From positions 33,388 through 97,387 of the forward strand of contig CAIKZO010000128.1 in assembly GCA_903832005.1 (NCBI GenBank): a DNA stretch of 64,000 nucleotides, written 5' to 3'. Below are positions 51,553 through 62,143 of this stretch, in pieces. The notes beneath the pieces are model-generated. The model did not search any database and was not told the DNA's origin. It saw only the letters and a program-made list of their open reading frames with translations. Source of the DNA: Enhydrobacter aerosaccus. GTDB lineage: Bacteria > Pseudomonadota > Alphaproteobacteria > Reyranellales > Reyranellaceae. The translations under genes and the position numbers were made by a program. Numbering within the stretch: position 1 is the first letter of the stretch; each line of letters opens with the position of its first letter.

Positions 51553-52032
51553 TCATGCCAAATCATCTTCTCTGGTGATCGATTCCGAACTGAACACCGC
51601 CGGCCGGTTCGGATCGTCGAACTGCAGAGTGGGAGCGGCCATGGCATGATGCTCCTGCAGGACGGACTGCGTTCCTTCCAGCCACGCCTGGATGGCGTGT
51701 CCGAATTCATTGAAGTCGTGTGGGGCGTTAAATGCTGAGGCAACCAGAGCCAGCTTTCCGGATTTCCCCAGTTCTTTCTTGATCTCCATAACAGCGGCCT
51801 TGAGACGAAGAACGATCGCGACGTGATAGAGGAAGCTTCCCGAGGTCACCCTCAGGATTTCGAATTCCAGATCGTAGGCCGCAGCCATCGACGGATATTT
51901 CCGGAGCAATTCCGCACCGGCAAAATACTTGAAGCCGCCCCAGACGATTCGCGCCTCTTGCGGGTCATGAACGTCGATATGCAGTGAGGCCTGGACTCTC
52001 GCGTGGTCGGGAAGAACAATCGTATCGGACAT
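51553..52032 (-). CDS. hypothetical cytoplasmic protein
   Basis: A 159-residue soluble protein with no motif I recognise. ARIVWGGFKYFAGAELLRKY and GSFLYHVAIVLRLKAAVMEI are its best structured parts; a helical C terminus follows (FNEFGHAIQAWLEGTQSVL). I chose ATG at 52032, twelve bases after GAGG; an ATG eight codons upstream is possible. Codon bias is weaker than in the neighbours. It lies 66 bases downstream of the Cj0069-family gene on the same strand. Confidence 0.6.
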   Translation of the reverse strand: MSDTIVLPDHARVQASLHIDVHDPQEARIVWGGFKYFAGAELLRKYPSMAAAYDLEFEILRVTSGSFLYHVAIVLRLKAAVMEIKKELGKSGKLALVASAFNAPHDFNEFGHAIQAWLEGTQSVLQEHHAMAAPTLQFDDPNRPAVFSSESITREDDLA

Positions 52033-52098
52033 CCCGCAATCTACCTCTGAAACCATGCCACGGCCACCAAGCTGAGCCGTCGCTCGACCCCCAACTCC

Positions 52099-53163
52099 CT
52101 AATGAGGATCAAGGACCGCCGGCGAGGACAGCCGCGTCCGGATGTTGCGTGCGATTTCAGCCGGCGCCGAATCAGGAATGGGAAAGACGCAGCTCACATT
52201 GATTTCGCACAGCACGTAGCTGTCTTCGCCGGAAGGCATGCGCGGGCCGTAGAGAAAGTCCGCGTCCCAGATGATCGGCAGCATATCCGGTTGGATATCC
52301 AGGACTTCCATCATCTCTGGCACCCATTCCGCCTCCATCTTCGTGCGAAGGGCCTGGAAGGCCGGCGCCTCGGCGCCGTGCATGATGCGTGGGCCCGGCT
52401 CCAGTGGAGAACCGTTCAATGGCGGCGTCACGAGAGCCTTGATGAGTTGGTGTCCAAAGCCCACGACTCTGTCACCTGCCAGATAGCAACGGATCATGCC
52501 GTCCGACAGACGAGGCTGAAACGGCTGATCGACGACGCATCCGCCATCTTCAAAATACGCCTTGCAGCGATCCATGAATGCGGTGAGCGGCAAATCTTCC
52601 GGCAGGCTACCGCGCGTTGCTTGCAGGATGCGGACACCCGTTCCCTTTATTGTCGAGGCGGGCAGACGCTCGACTTTCCAAACGCCCTGCCCGCCATTGC
52701 CGCGATTTTGCTTGATGACTCGCGGCCCTGCCTCGGAGAGCGATCGGGGAAACATGCCGAGAAACTCATCGGTCGTTCGATACAGACGCGTGTCCACGCC
52801 CCAGCCAAGGTGCCGGGTTCGGTGCAGAATTTCCTTCGTGCCCATTTTCAGAATGACATCGGGATGGGCGCTGACCAGAACACCCTTCGCCGAGACTTCC
52901 CGCAGCATGGCGTCGAGCGTCGCTCGATTTCCTCCGCCGAAGATCGGATCGACCCAAACGAGCACGCCATCCACGCCGAGAAGCTGTTCGCGCACATCAG
53001 CGACCATGTCGTCGGCGTAGACGGCGGGCTGCGCCTCGATGCCAACCGCCGCCAGCGCGGAGAAGATATGGCTATAGCGATTGTTGAACGAGGTCGCAGC
53101 CGTGCGCGCGGCCCGGTCGCCGAACCATATCACGGCGAGCTTGAACGGTTCCTTGTCCACCAT
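52099..53163 (-). CDS. Cj0069-family ATP-grasp-like protein
   Basis: A 354-residue protein. The N-terminal half is Rossmann-like (FKLAVIWFGDRAARTAATSF; VDGVLVWVDPIFGGGNRATL); RVIKQNRGNGGQGVWKVERL (about 147-166) is an ATP-grasp glycine loop and IIWDADFLYGPRMPSG with YVLCEINVSC near 300-330 carries the acidic and Asn metal ligands. This is the pattern of carboxylate-amine ligases; the Cj0069 family itself has no proven substrate. It is 30 bases downstream of chrA and so probably belongs to the chromate operon transcript. Confidence 0.75.
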   Translation of the reverse strand: MVDKEPFKLAVIWFGDRAARTAATSFNNRYSHIFSALAAVGIEAQPAVYADDMVADVREQLLGVDGVLVWVDPIFGGGNRATLDAMLREVSAKGVLVSAHPDVILKMGTKEILHRTRHLGWGVDTRLYRTTDEFLGMFPRSLSEAGPRVIKQNRGNGGQGVWKVERLPASTIKGTGVRILQATRGSLPEDLPLTAFMDRCKAYFEDGGCVVDQPFQPRLSDGMIRCYLAGDRVVGFGHQLIKALVTPPLNGSPLEPGPRIMHGAEAPAFQALRTKMEAEWVPEMMEVLDIQPDMLPIIWDADFLYGPRMPSGEDSYVLCEINVSCVFPIPDSAPAEIARNIRTRLSSPAVLDPH

Positions 53164-53193
53164 CGCATTGCTCCGGCTTCGGGTTGAACGGAC

Positions 53194-54564
53194 TTACGAA
53201 ATGCCGAGGGCGAGATAAAAGACGACGCCCGTAAGCGCGCTCGCAAGCAGCACGGGGATGACCCCGAGCTTGAAGCGAAAGATGGCGACGGCGGCAGCCA
53301 GCGAAATCACCAGGGACGGCACATCGATCGAACCAAGGACCGGCACATCCACGGAAGCACCGAAGAAATGCACGGGCCTCTGCGCGGTGAACAGTACATG
53401 CAGGGCGAACCAGACGGCGAGGTTGAGGATCACGCCCACCACGGCGGCAGTGATTGCCCCCATGGCCGCGCTGAGCGCCTTGTTGGTGCGGAGCGCTTCG
53501 ACGAAGGGTGCTCCGAAGAATATCCAGAGGAAGCACGGAACGAACGTCACCCACGTCGTCAGCAGGCCGCCGAGCGTTGCCGCCAAGAGAGGCGGCATTG
53601 AGCCCGGTTGCCGCCACGCGCCGAGAAAGCCGACGAACTGCGTCACCATGATCAGCGGACCCGGCGTCGTTTCGGCCATGCCGAGGCCATCGAGCATCTC
53701 GCCAGGCTTTACCCAGTGATAGGTGTCGACGGCCTGTTGCGCGACATAGGCAAGCACGGCGTAAGCGCCGCCGAACGTGACGACGGCCATCTTGCTGAAA
53801 AAGATCGCGATCTGGGTGAAGACGTTTGCATGGCCCAAACCAACGTAGAGTGCGGCGACGGGAACAAGCCACAGGGCCAAAAAGATGGCCGTGATCGCCA
53901 GCGACCAGCGCACGTTGGGCCTGGCATGTTCGGGCGTTTCCTCGCCCAGAAGGGAATCGGCATCGGCAACCTGCGTCGCACCGACCTTGCCGTGACCGCC
54001 GCCCGCTGCAAAGGCGGGCACCCCGGCACGACCGCCAGCATAGCCGATCACGCCGGCCGCCAGAATGATGATCGGAAACGGCACATTGTAGAAGAACAGC
54101 GCGAGGAACGCCGCCCCCGCCAAGGCCCGCATCGTATTGTTCTTGAGCGCCCGCCGGCCGACCCGCAATACGGCTTCGACCACGATCACGAGGACCGCGG
54201 CCTTGAGGCCGAAGAAGAGACCCTGCACGATCGTGACCTGCCCCAGAAGAACGTAGATCCAGCTCAACGCCATGATCGCGATCAGGCCGGGCAGCACGAA
54301 CAGACTGCCGGCGACGAGGCCGCCTTTGGTCTTGTGCATCAGCCAGCCGATATAGATCGCCAGCTGCTGCGCCTCCGGACCGGGCAGCAGGGTGCAGTAG
54401 TTGAGCGCGTGGAGGAAACGGTTCTCACCGATCCATTTCTTCTCTTCCACGATGATGCGGTGCATGACCGCGATCTGGCCGGCCGGACCGCCGAAGGAGA
54501 GCGCGGCCACTCGTGCCCAGACCTTCATCGCCTCGCCGAAAGGAACGTTGTGCGGGGCGCTCAT
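53194..54564 (-). CDS. chrA: chromate transporter ChrA (CHR family, long form)
   Basis: A 456-residue inner membrane protein made of two homologous CHR domains. ALSFGGPAGQIAVMHRIIVE (about 22-41), LNYCTLLPGPEAQQLAIYIG (about 54-73) and the second-domain copies VVTFGGAYAVLAYVAQQAV and MAETTPGPLIMVTQFVGFLG are the repeat signatures. It exports chromate (CrO4 2-) by the membrane potential. It overlaps the upstream rhodanese-ChrB gene by ATGA. Confidence 0.93.
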   Translation of the reverse strand: MSAPHNVPFGEAMKVWARVAALSFGGPAGQIAVMHRIIVEEKKWIGENRFLHALNYCTLLPGPEAQQLAIYIGWLMHKTKGGLVAGSLFVLPGLIAIMALSWIYVLLGQVTIVQGLFFGLKAAVLVIVVEAVLRVGRRALKNNTMRALAGAAFLALFFYNVPFPIIILAAGVIGYAGGRAGVPAFAAGGGHGKVGATQVADADSLLGEETPEHARPNVRWSLAITAIFLALWLVPVAALYVGLGHANVFTQIAIFFSKMAVVTFGGAYAVLAYVAQQAVDTYHWVKPGEMLDGLGMAETTPGPLIMVTQFVGFLGAWRQPGSMPPLLAATLGGLLTTWVTFVPCFLWIFFGAPFVEALRTNKALSAAMGAITAAVVGVILNLAVWFALHVLFTAQRPVHFFGASVDVPVLGSIDVPSLVISLAAAVAIFRFKLGVIPVLLASALTGVVFYLALGIS

Positions 54565-55391
54565 GACTTCTTCACCGTCGGCGGCCAGTCGTGACCTTCG
54601 CCGACGGCATCGCGGCACCATCGATAGAAAGCATCGTACAGCGTGAGGCCGGCTTCGAGCTGTTCGAGATCGTCCGCATACATGCGCGACAGGCCGAGCG
54701 AAGCGGCAAGCAATCCCGCCGACTCGGGCGCGATCTCCGGGTGACCGGTATCGGCCCCCCGAACGATCAGGGCGAGTCGCTTCAGCGGCTCGGTCGCAAT
54801 GCCGAACTCCTCCACCATCAGGTCGAACGTGCAGCGCTCGCCGCGATGGCTCCAGTGGACGCTCTCGTGATCGATGTCGAAGGGCGTTGCCTCGAAGCGC
54901 TCGGCGACATTGAGCACTTCAGACGGCGCCACGAACAGAAAGACGGCGTCGGGGTCGACGAAGCGCCGGATCAACCACGGGCAGGCGATACGATCGATCT
55001 TGGGTCGTGCCCGCGTCACCCAAACGGTGCGCCCTCGAGCGTCCCGTTTCGGCAGTTTTGCGGCCGGCACCAACGGCAACTTGGCTTGCTGCCATTTGAG
55101 AAAGCCGTCTTCGAGAATGTCGGCCGCGCCGCCGTCGTGGCGAAGCCACGCGGCGACTCCCTGGCTGAGCTTCAGACCCTTGTGACAGATCACGACGGCC
55201 GGACGTTTCGAGGCGACAACGGCAGGCGCCCACTCGGCAACGCTCGCCCACGGTCGGCGCAGCGAACCGGGAATCAGGTGCGGATTGGCGTCGAAATCTT
55301 CGTCGGTACGCACGTCGATGAGCGCCGGCGAATCCGGCCGTCCCAGAAGGCGCACCAGCTTTTCAATGGAAATGGAGTTTGGCGAAGGCAT
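54561..55391 (-). CDS. rhodanese-ChrB fusion protein of the chromate operon
   Basis: A 276-residue protein. Residues 5-110 are a rhodanese domain (LIDVRTDEDFDANPHLIPGS; active-site Cys in VVICHKGLKLSQG, near 84), and residues 120-276 match the C-terminal domain of ChrB (TRARPKIDRIACPWLIRRFV; FDIDHESVHWSHRGERCTFD). Typical ChrB has a different regulatory N-terminal domain, so a sulfur-transfer domain has taken its place. It may sense or reduce chromate through a Cys persulfide. ATG at 55391 gives the family start; no strong ribosome site. Confidence 0.85.
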   Translation of the reverse strand: MPSPNSISIEKLVRLLGRPDSPALIDVRTDEDFDANPHLIPGSLRRPWASVAEWAPAVVASKRPAVVICHKGLKLSQGVAAWLRHDGGAADILEDGFLKWQQAKLPLVPAAKLPKRDARGRTVWVTRARPKIDRIACPWLIRRFVDPDAVFLFVAPSEVLNVAERFEATPFDIDHESVHWSHRGERCTFDLMVEEFGIATEPLKRLALIVRGADTGHPEIAPESAGLLAASLGLSRMYADDLEQLEAGLTLYDAFYRWCRDAVGEGHDWPPTVKKS

Positions 55392-55472
55392 GAACAGGCG
55401 TCCCTGGAGAGTTGCTAGGACGCGATACTTCGGCTGACGCCTCATGGGGAGACCGCAGTCCCCATTGAGGTT

Positions 55473-55502
55473 AGATAACGCGAGACCTTGCCGTTATGTC
55501 AA
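55473..55502 (-). promoter_or_regulatory. sigma-70-type promoter of the chromate operon
   Basis: On the minus strand TTGACA (55497-55502), 18 bases, TTATCT (55473-55478). Transcription would start near 55466. The leader then contains an inverted repeat with TGGGGA (55445-55450) and TCCCCA (55459-55464), extended by nearly matching CTCA/TTGAG flanks, close to the predicted start and 54 bases before the ChrB-fusion ATG: a plausible operator or leader hairpin. Confidence 0.5.
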
Positions 55503-55541
55503 GGCTTGCCAAGTGGGCCGCCGCCCCCCAACTCTTCTCCT

Positions 55542-56414
55542 ATGCCCACCTCCTTCGCCCTCCTCCCCCACCGCAGCGTCGTCGCCCTCACCGGCGCCGA
55601 TAGGGTCGAGTTCCTGCAGGGGTTGATCTCCAACGACACCACCAAGGTCGCGGCCGACAAGGCAATCTGGGCGGCGCTGCTGACGCCGCAGGGTCGGTTC
55701 CTCAACGACATGTTCGTGGCCGATGGCGGGGCTGAGACGCTGCTGCTCGAGACCGAGCGCGAGCGGGCGGCGGCGCTTGCCAAGAAGCTGTCGATGTACA
55801 CCTTGCGCGCCAAGGCCAAGGTCGAGGATCGCGCGTCCACGATGGAAGTGGCCGTCGTGTTCGGCGACCAGGCCGACAAGGCGCTCGGCATCGAGAAGTG
55901 CGTTTCCTACACCGATCCGCGCCTGCCGGCGCTGGGCGTGCGCGTGCTCGCGGCGGCGGGCGAGGCGGCGGCCATTCTCGGCTCTCATGGATTCGCGCCG
56001 GCGATGGCGGCCGACTACGACGCGCTGCGTCTGGGGCTCGGCGTGCCCGACGGCAGCCGCGACTTGCCGCCCGAGAAGGCGCTGCTGCTGGAGAGCGGCT
56101 TCGACGAGTTGAACGGCGTCGACTGGAAGAAGGGCTGTTACATGGGCCAGGAGCTGACAGCCCGCACAAAGTACCGCGGCCTGGTGAAGAAGCGGCTATT
56201 CCCGGTGCGGCTCGACGGGCCATTGCCCGCGCCCGGCACCTTGGTCGAGCGCGACGGCCAGGAGGTGGGCGAGATCCGCTCCGGCCTCGGCGACCGCGCG
56301 CTGGCGATGCTGCGGCTCGACGTTGTGGGCGGCGACGGGCTGACGGCGGGCGGTACGCGCGTTCGGGCCGAAAAGCCGACGTGGATGCGCCTGCCGGAAC
56401 CGCCCGCGACCTGA
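55542..56414 (+). CDS. ygfZ: folate-binding YgfZ/GcvT-like protein
   Basis: A 290-residue YgfZ homologue, which uses a folate to support iron-sulfur enzyme maturation. VVALTGADRVEFLQGLISND (about 12-31) is the GcvT-like start and the diagnostic KGCYMGQELTAR (about 207-218) contains the conserved Cys. I chose ATG at 55542 because the protein then begins at the family's start; an ATG 18 codons earlier would add a proline-rich tail. Divergent from the chromate operon. Confidence 0.92.
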   Translation: MPTSFALLPHRSVVALTGADRVEFLQGLISNDTTKVAADKAIWAALLTPQGRFLNDMFVADGGAETLLLETERERAAALAKKLSMYTLRAKAKVEDRASTMEVAVVFGDQADKALGIEKCVSYTDPRLPALGVRVLAAAGEAAAILGSHGFAPAMAADYDALRLGLGVPDGSRDLPPEKALLLESGFDELNGVDWKKGCYMGQELTARTKYRGLVKKRLFPVRLDGPLPAPGTLVERDGQEVGEIRSGLGDRALAMLRLDVVGGDGLTAGGTRVRAEKPTWMRLPEPPAT

Positions 56415-56433
56415 CGAAGATGTGACCGGCCGT

Positions 56434-56458
56434 CCCCTCGCGTTTGCCGGGAGAGGGG
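56434..56458. repeat. short inverted repeat after ygfZ
   Basis: CCCCTC (56434-56439) and GAGGGG (56453-56458) flank a 13-base loop 20 bases after the ygfZ stop. The look (a GC-rich CTCCCC-type arm pair) is of a dispersed intergenic repeat rather than a U-tailed terminator. Confidence 0.35.
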
Positions 56459-56471
56459 TGGCGGAGATTCC

Positions 56472-56553
56472 GAGACAAATCGCCTGAAACCCTTGCGCCA
56501 TCGGCATCCGAGGTGTCTCACGATCTGGAGACACGCGGAGACAGTCCGAGACA
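56472..56553. promoter_or_regulatory. phased GAGACA array upstream of the gamma-glutamyltransferase gene
   Basis: GAGACA occurs at 56472, 56528, 56538 and 56548 on the plus strand and its complement TGTCTC at 56514. The last three are exactly 10 bases apart, one helical turn, and the complement at 56513-56519 makes a perfect 7-base dyad with 56528-56534 (GTGTCTC/GAGACAC). The array ends 88 bases before the TTG start at 56642. This is what a cooperatively bound regulator site looks like; the regulator is unknown. Confidence 0.45.
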
Positions 56554-56641
56554 TCGCCGGGCGACTGTTCATACCCTTCCCGCCCGATGCCGACCGGCAT
56601 AAGGTCCCGTTCTTGCATTGGGACCGCCCGGGAGGCACGCC

Positions 56642-58447
56642 TTGAAACTGATCAATCCGAACCCGTTCACGACCCGTCCGGAGATCGTCGGCACGTTCGG
56701 CGTGGTGACTTCGACGCACTGGATCGCCACCGCGGTCGGCATGGGCATCCTCGAGCGCGGCGGCAACGCCTTCGACGCCGCGGTCGCCACGGCGCTGACG
56801 CTTCAGGTCTGCGAGCCGCATCTGTGCGGCCCCGGCGGCGACGTGCCGCTGATCCTGAACAGCGTGAAGAAGGGCAAGACCGAGGTGATCTGCGGCCAGG
56901 GCCCGATCCCCGGCCTGGCCAACATCGGCCACTTCAAGAACCTCGGCCTCGACCTGATCCCCGGCACCGGCGTGCTGCCGGCCTGCGTGCCCGGCACCTT
57001 CGACGCCTACATGCTGCTGCTGCGCGACTACGGCACGATGAGCATCTCCGAGGTGCTCTCGCCCGCCATCGGCTACTGGATGAACGGCTATCCGCTGGTC
57101 GAGCGCGCCTCCGCCACCATCGCGACCGTGGCCGACAATTTCCGCGACAACTGGCCGACGTCGGCCGCGGTGTTCCTGCCGGGCGGCAAGGTGCCGACGC
57201 CGATGGACACGTTTCGCAATCCCGCCGTCGGCAACACCTACGCCCGCATCGTCAAGGAAGCCGAAGCCGGCGGCGGCAACCGCGAGGCGATCATCGAGCG
57301 CGCGCGCAAGGTCTGGAGCCAGGGCTTCGTGGCCGAAGCGATCGACAAGTTCTACACCCAGCAGGAGATCATGGACGTCTCCGGCCAGCGCAACAAAGGC
57401 CTGCTGCGCGGCGACGACATGGCCAAGTGGGAAGCCACCATCGAGGCGCCGGTCACCTATGACTACGGCCGCTACACCGTGTGCAAGGCCGGTCCGTGGT
57501 CGCAGTCGCCGGTGGTGCTGCAGCAGTTGGCGCTGCTCAAGGGCTACAATTTCGACGGCGTCGACCCGACCAGCCCCGACTTCATCCATACCGTCGTCGA
57601 GGCGAGCAAGCTCGCCTATGCCGACCGCGAGTCGTTCTACGGCGATCCGAAGTTCGTCGACGTGCCGATGCAGACCCTGCTGTCGGACGCCTACAACGCC
57701 GACCGCCGCAAGCTGATCGATCCCAACAGGGCTTCGCTCGAACAGCGCCCGGGCAAGCTCGAGGGCTATGGTGGCGTGGTGAAGCTGCGCGTCGCCGACG
57801 GCTCGCGCGCCGCCGTTGCCGCCAGCGGCGCCGGTGAGCCGACCGTGGGTCGCATGGGCCAGATGAGCGGCGACACGGTGCACTTCGACATCGTCGACCG
57901 CGAAGGCAACATGATCTCCTCGACACCGTCGGGTGGCTGGCTGCATGGCTCGCCGGTGGTGCCCGAGCTGGGCTTCCCGATCGGCACGCGCGGCCAGATG
58001 TTCTGGCTGGAAGAAGGCCTGCCGGGATCGCTGGCGCCGGGCAAGCGCCCGCGCACGACCCTCACGCCGACCTTGGCCCATCGCGACGGCGAGCCGTACA
58101 TGGTCTGGGGATCGCCGGGCGGCGACCAGCAGGATCAGTGGGTGACGCAGATGTTCCTGCGCCACGTCCATTGCGGCATGAACCTGCAGGAGGCGATCGA
58201 CGCGCCGGCCTGGCACAGCGAGCACTTCCCCTCCTCGTTCTGGCCGCGCACCGCGCGTCCGGGCGTGCTGGTCCTCGAAGGCCGCATTCCGGAGGAGACC
58301 GCGAAGGATCTCAAGAAGCGCGGCCATACGGTCGAGATGAACGACGATTGGTCGGAAGGCCGCCTCACCGCCGCCAGCCGCCAGGATCCGTGGCGCAAGG
58401 CCGCCGCCAATCCGCGCGGCATGCAAGGCTACGCGGCGGGCCGTTAG
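56642..58447 (+). CDS. gamma-glutamyltransferase family protein (Ntn hydrolase)
   Basis: A 601-residue precursor-type Ntn hydrolase. FGVVTSTHWIATAVGMGILE and GGNAFDAAVATALTLQVCEP (near 24-60), HLCGPGGDVPLIL, and the autocleavage site SGDTVHFDIVDREGN (near 415) with catalytic Thr, then GSPVVPELGFPIGTRGQMFW. It has no visible signal peptide. I use TTG at 56642, which has GGGAGG eight bases upstream and starts the protein at MKLINPNPFTT. Family members hydrolyse gamma-glutamyl peptides or acyl groups. It leads into a dipeptide transporter operon. Confidence 0.88.
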   Translation: MKLINPNPFTTRPEIVGTFGVVTSTHWIATAVGMGILERGGNAFDAAVATALTLQVCEPHLCGPGGDVPLILNSVKKGKTEVICGQGPIPGLANIGHFKNLGLDLIPGTGVLPACVPGTFDAYMLLLRDYGTMSISEVLSPAIGYWMNGYPLVERASATIATVADNFRDNWPTSAAVFLPGGKVPTPMDTFRNPAVGNTYARIVKEAEAGGGNREAIIERARKVWSQGFVAEAIDKFYTQQEIMDVSGQRNKGLLRGDDMAKWEATIEAPVTYDYGRYTVCKAGPWSQSPVVLQQLALLKGYNFDGVDPTSPDFIHTVVEASKLAYADRESFYGDPKFVDVPMQTLLSDAYNADRRKLIDPNRASLEQRPGKLEGYGGVVKLRVADGSRAAVAASGAGEPTVGRMGQMSGDTVHFDIVDREGNMISSTPSGGWLHGSPVVPELGFPIGTRGQMFWLEEGLPGSLAPGKRPRTTLTPTLAHRDGEPYMVWGSPGGDQQDQWVTQMFLRHVHCGMNLQEAIDAPAWHSEHFPSSFWPRTARPGVLVLEGRIPEETAKDLKKRGHTVEMNDDWSEGRLTAASRQDPWRKAAANPRGMQGYAAGR

Positions 58448-58463
58448 TCGATGAAGACTCATC

Positions 58464-58526
58464 TGGGACCGCGGACCTCCAGGTCCGCTCATGATCATGA
58501 GGCGGGCCTGGAGGCCCGCGGTCCCA
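58464..58526. repeat. 63-base palindromic repeat before the dipeptide operon
   Basis: TGGGACCGCGG (from 58464) pairs with the complement ending at 58526; the inner arms CCTCCAGGTCCGC and GCGGGCCTGGAGG continue the symmetry with one substitution, around a central TCATGATCATGA. It fills the gap between the gamma-glutamyltransferase stop and the start of the first ABC ATPase gene, and could terminate or attenuate. No U tract. Likely another dispersed palindrome family. Confidence 0.6.
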
Positions 58527-58530
58527 TCTG

Positions 58531-60625
<2,095 letters not shown>

Positions 60626-60629
<4 letters not shown>

Positions 60630-62140
60630 TCAAGACACTGACGCTTGCCCTGGCGGCCACCGTCGCGCTGGCGACGAGTGCCTTCGCACAGACCAACCTG
60701 AGGGTCGGCTTGGCCGAGGATCCCGACGTGCTCGACCCCTCGCTGGCGCGCACCTATGTCGGCCGCATCGTCTTCGCCTCGATCTGCGACAAGCTGTTCG
60801 ACATCGACGAGAACCTCAAGGTCGTGCCGCAGCTTGCCCTCAGCCACGAAGAGTCGGCCGACGGCAAGACGGTGACGATCAAGCTGCGCCCCGGCGTGAA
60901 GTTCCACGACGGCGAGCCGTTCGACGCCACCGCTGCCAAATACTCACTCGACCGCCACCTCACCCTGAAGGGTTCGTTCCGCAAGCCCGAGATTGCCGCC
61001 ATCGACTCCGTCGAGGTGGCCGATCCGCTGACGATCAAGCTGCACCTCAAGGCGCCCTTCTCGCCGCTGCTGGCCCAGCTCACCGATCGCGCCGGCATGA
61101 TGGTCTCGCCCAAGGCCGCCGAAGCCGCGGGCGACAAGTTCGGTCTCCATCCGGTGTGCGCCGGTCCCTACAAGTTCGTAGAGCGCATCCAGCAGGACCG
61201 CATCGTCGTCGAGAAGTTCGCCGACTACTGGAACAAGGATCAGGTCTTCATCGACAAGATCACTTACCTGCCGATCATCGATTCGACGGTGCGGCTGGCC
61301 AACCTCAAGTCCGGCAGCCTCGACCTGATCGAGCGCGTGCTGGCGACCGACATCAAGGCGGTGCGCGACACGCCGAAGCTCAAGCTCAGCAAGGCGGTGT
61401 CACTGGGCTACGTCGGCGTCACCATGAACCTCGCCAACGGTCCCAAGTCCGACAATCCGCTGGCCAAAAATCCCAAGGTGCGCGAAGCCCTCGAACTGTC
61501 GATCGACCGCGACGCCATCAACCAGGTCGTGTTCAACGGCGAGTTCGTTCCAGGCAACCAGTGGGTCTCGCCGCAGAACCCGTACTATCAATCGAAGTTC
61601 CCGATCCCCAAGCGCGACATCGCCAAGGCCAAGGCGCTCTTGAAGGAAGCGGGCGTCACCACGCCGCTCACCCTCGACTTCATGGTGCCCAACGGCGTGG
61701 AACTGCGCTCCGTTGCCGAGATCATCCAGTCGATGACGGCCGAGGCGGGCTTCGACCTCAAGATCCGCCTCACCGAGTTCGCGACCGCGCTGAAGCAGAA
61801 CGAGGACGGCGCTGACCAACTCTTCCTCGTCGGCTGGAGCGGCCGCAGCGATCCCGACGGCAACTCCTACTCCTTCCAGGCTTGCGGCCAGCCGCAGAAC
61901 ACCTCGCATTTCTGCGACAAGGACGTCGACGCGGCCCATCAGGAAGCGCGCAGCAAGACCGATCCGGCCGAACGCAAGGCCGCCTACGAGAAGGTCGCCG
62001 CCAAGCTCACGCCCAACGCCGCGGGCCCCGTCCTTTATCTCTATCACCCGCAGGTGCTGGTGGCGCACAGCGACCGGCTCGAAGGCTACCGGCAGATGCC
62101 CGATGGCCTCGTGCGCGTTATCGGTCTCAAGCTGAAGTAA
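60626..62140 (+). CDS. dppA: dipeptide-type ABC transporter substrate-binding protein (SBP family 5)
   Basis: A 504-residue periplasmic receptor (signal IKTLTLALAATVALATSAFA). GKTVTIKLRPGVKFHDGEPF (about 79-98), HPVCAGPYKFVERIQQDRIV (near 173) and ELSIDRDAINQVVFNGEF (near 288) are family marks. Cys residues in VCAGPY and near the C terminus (FQACGQ, HFCDKD) may form disulphides. The ligand may be a small peptide or a related amide released by the upstream hydrolase. Confidence 0.9.
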
Positions 62141-62143
62141 ACG

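Noticed and set aside
56138..58498. Long minus-strand open frame opposite ygfZ and the gamma-glutamyltransferase gene.
   Set aside because: Antisense shadow of well supported genes in high-GC DNA.
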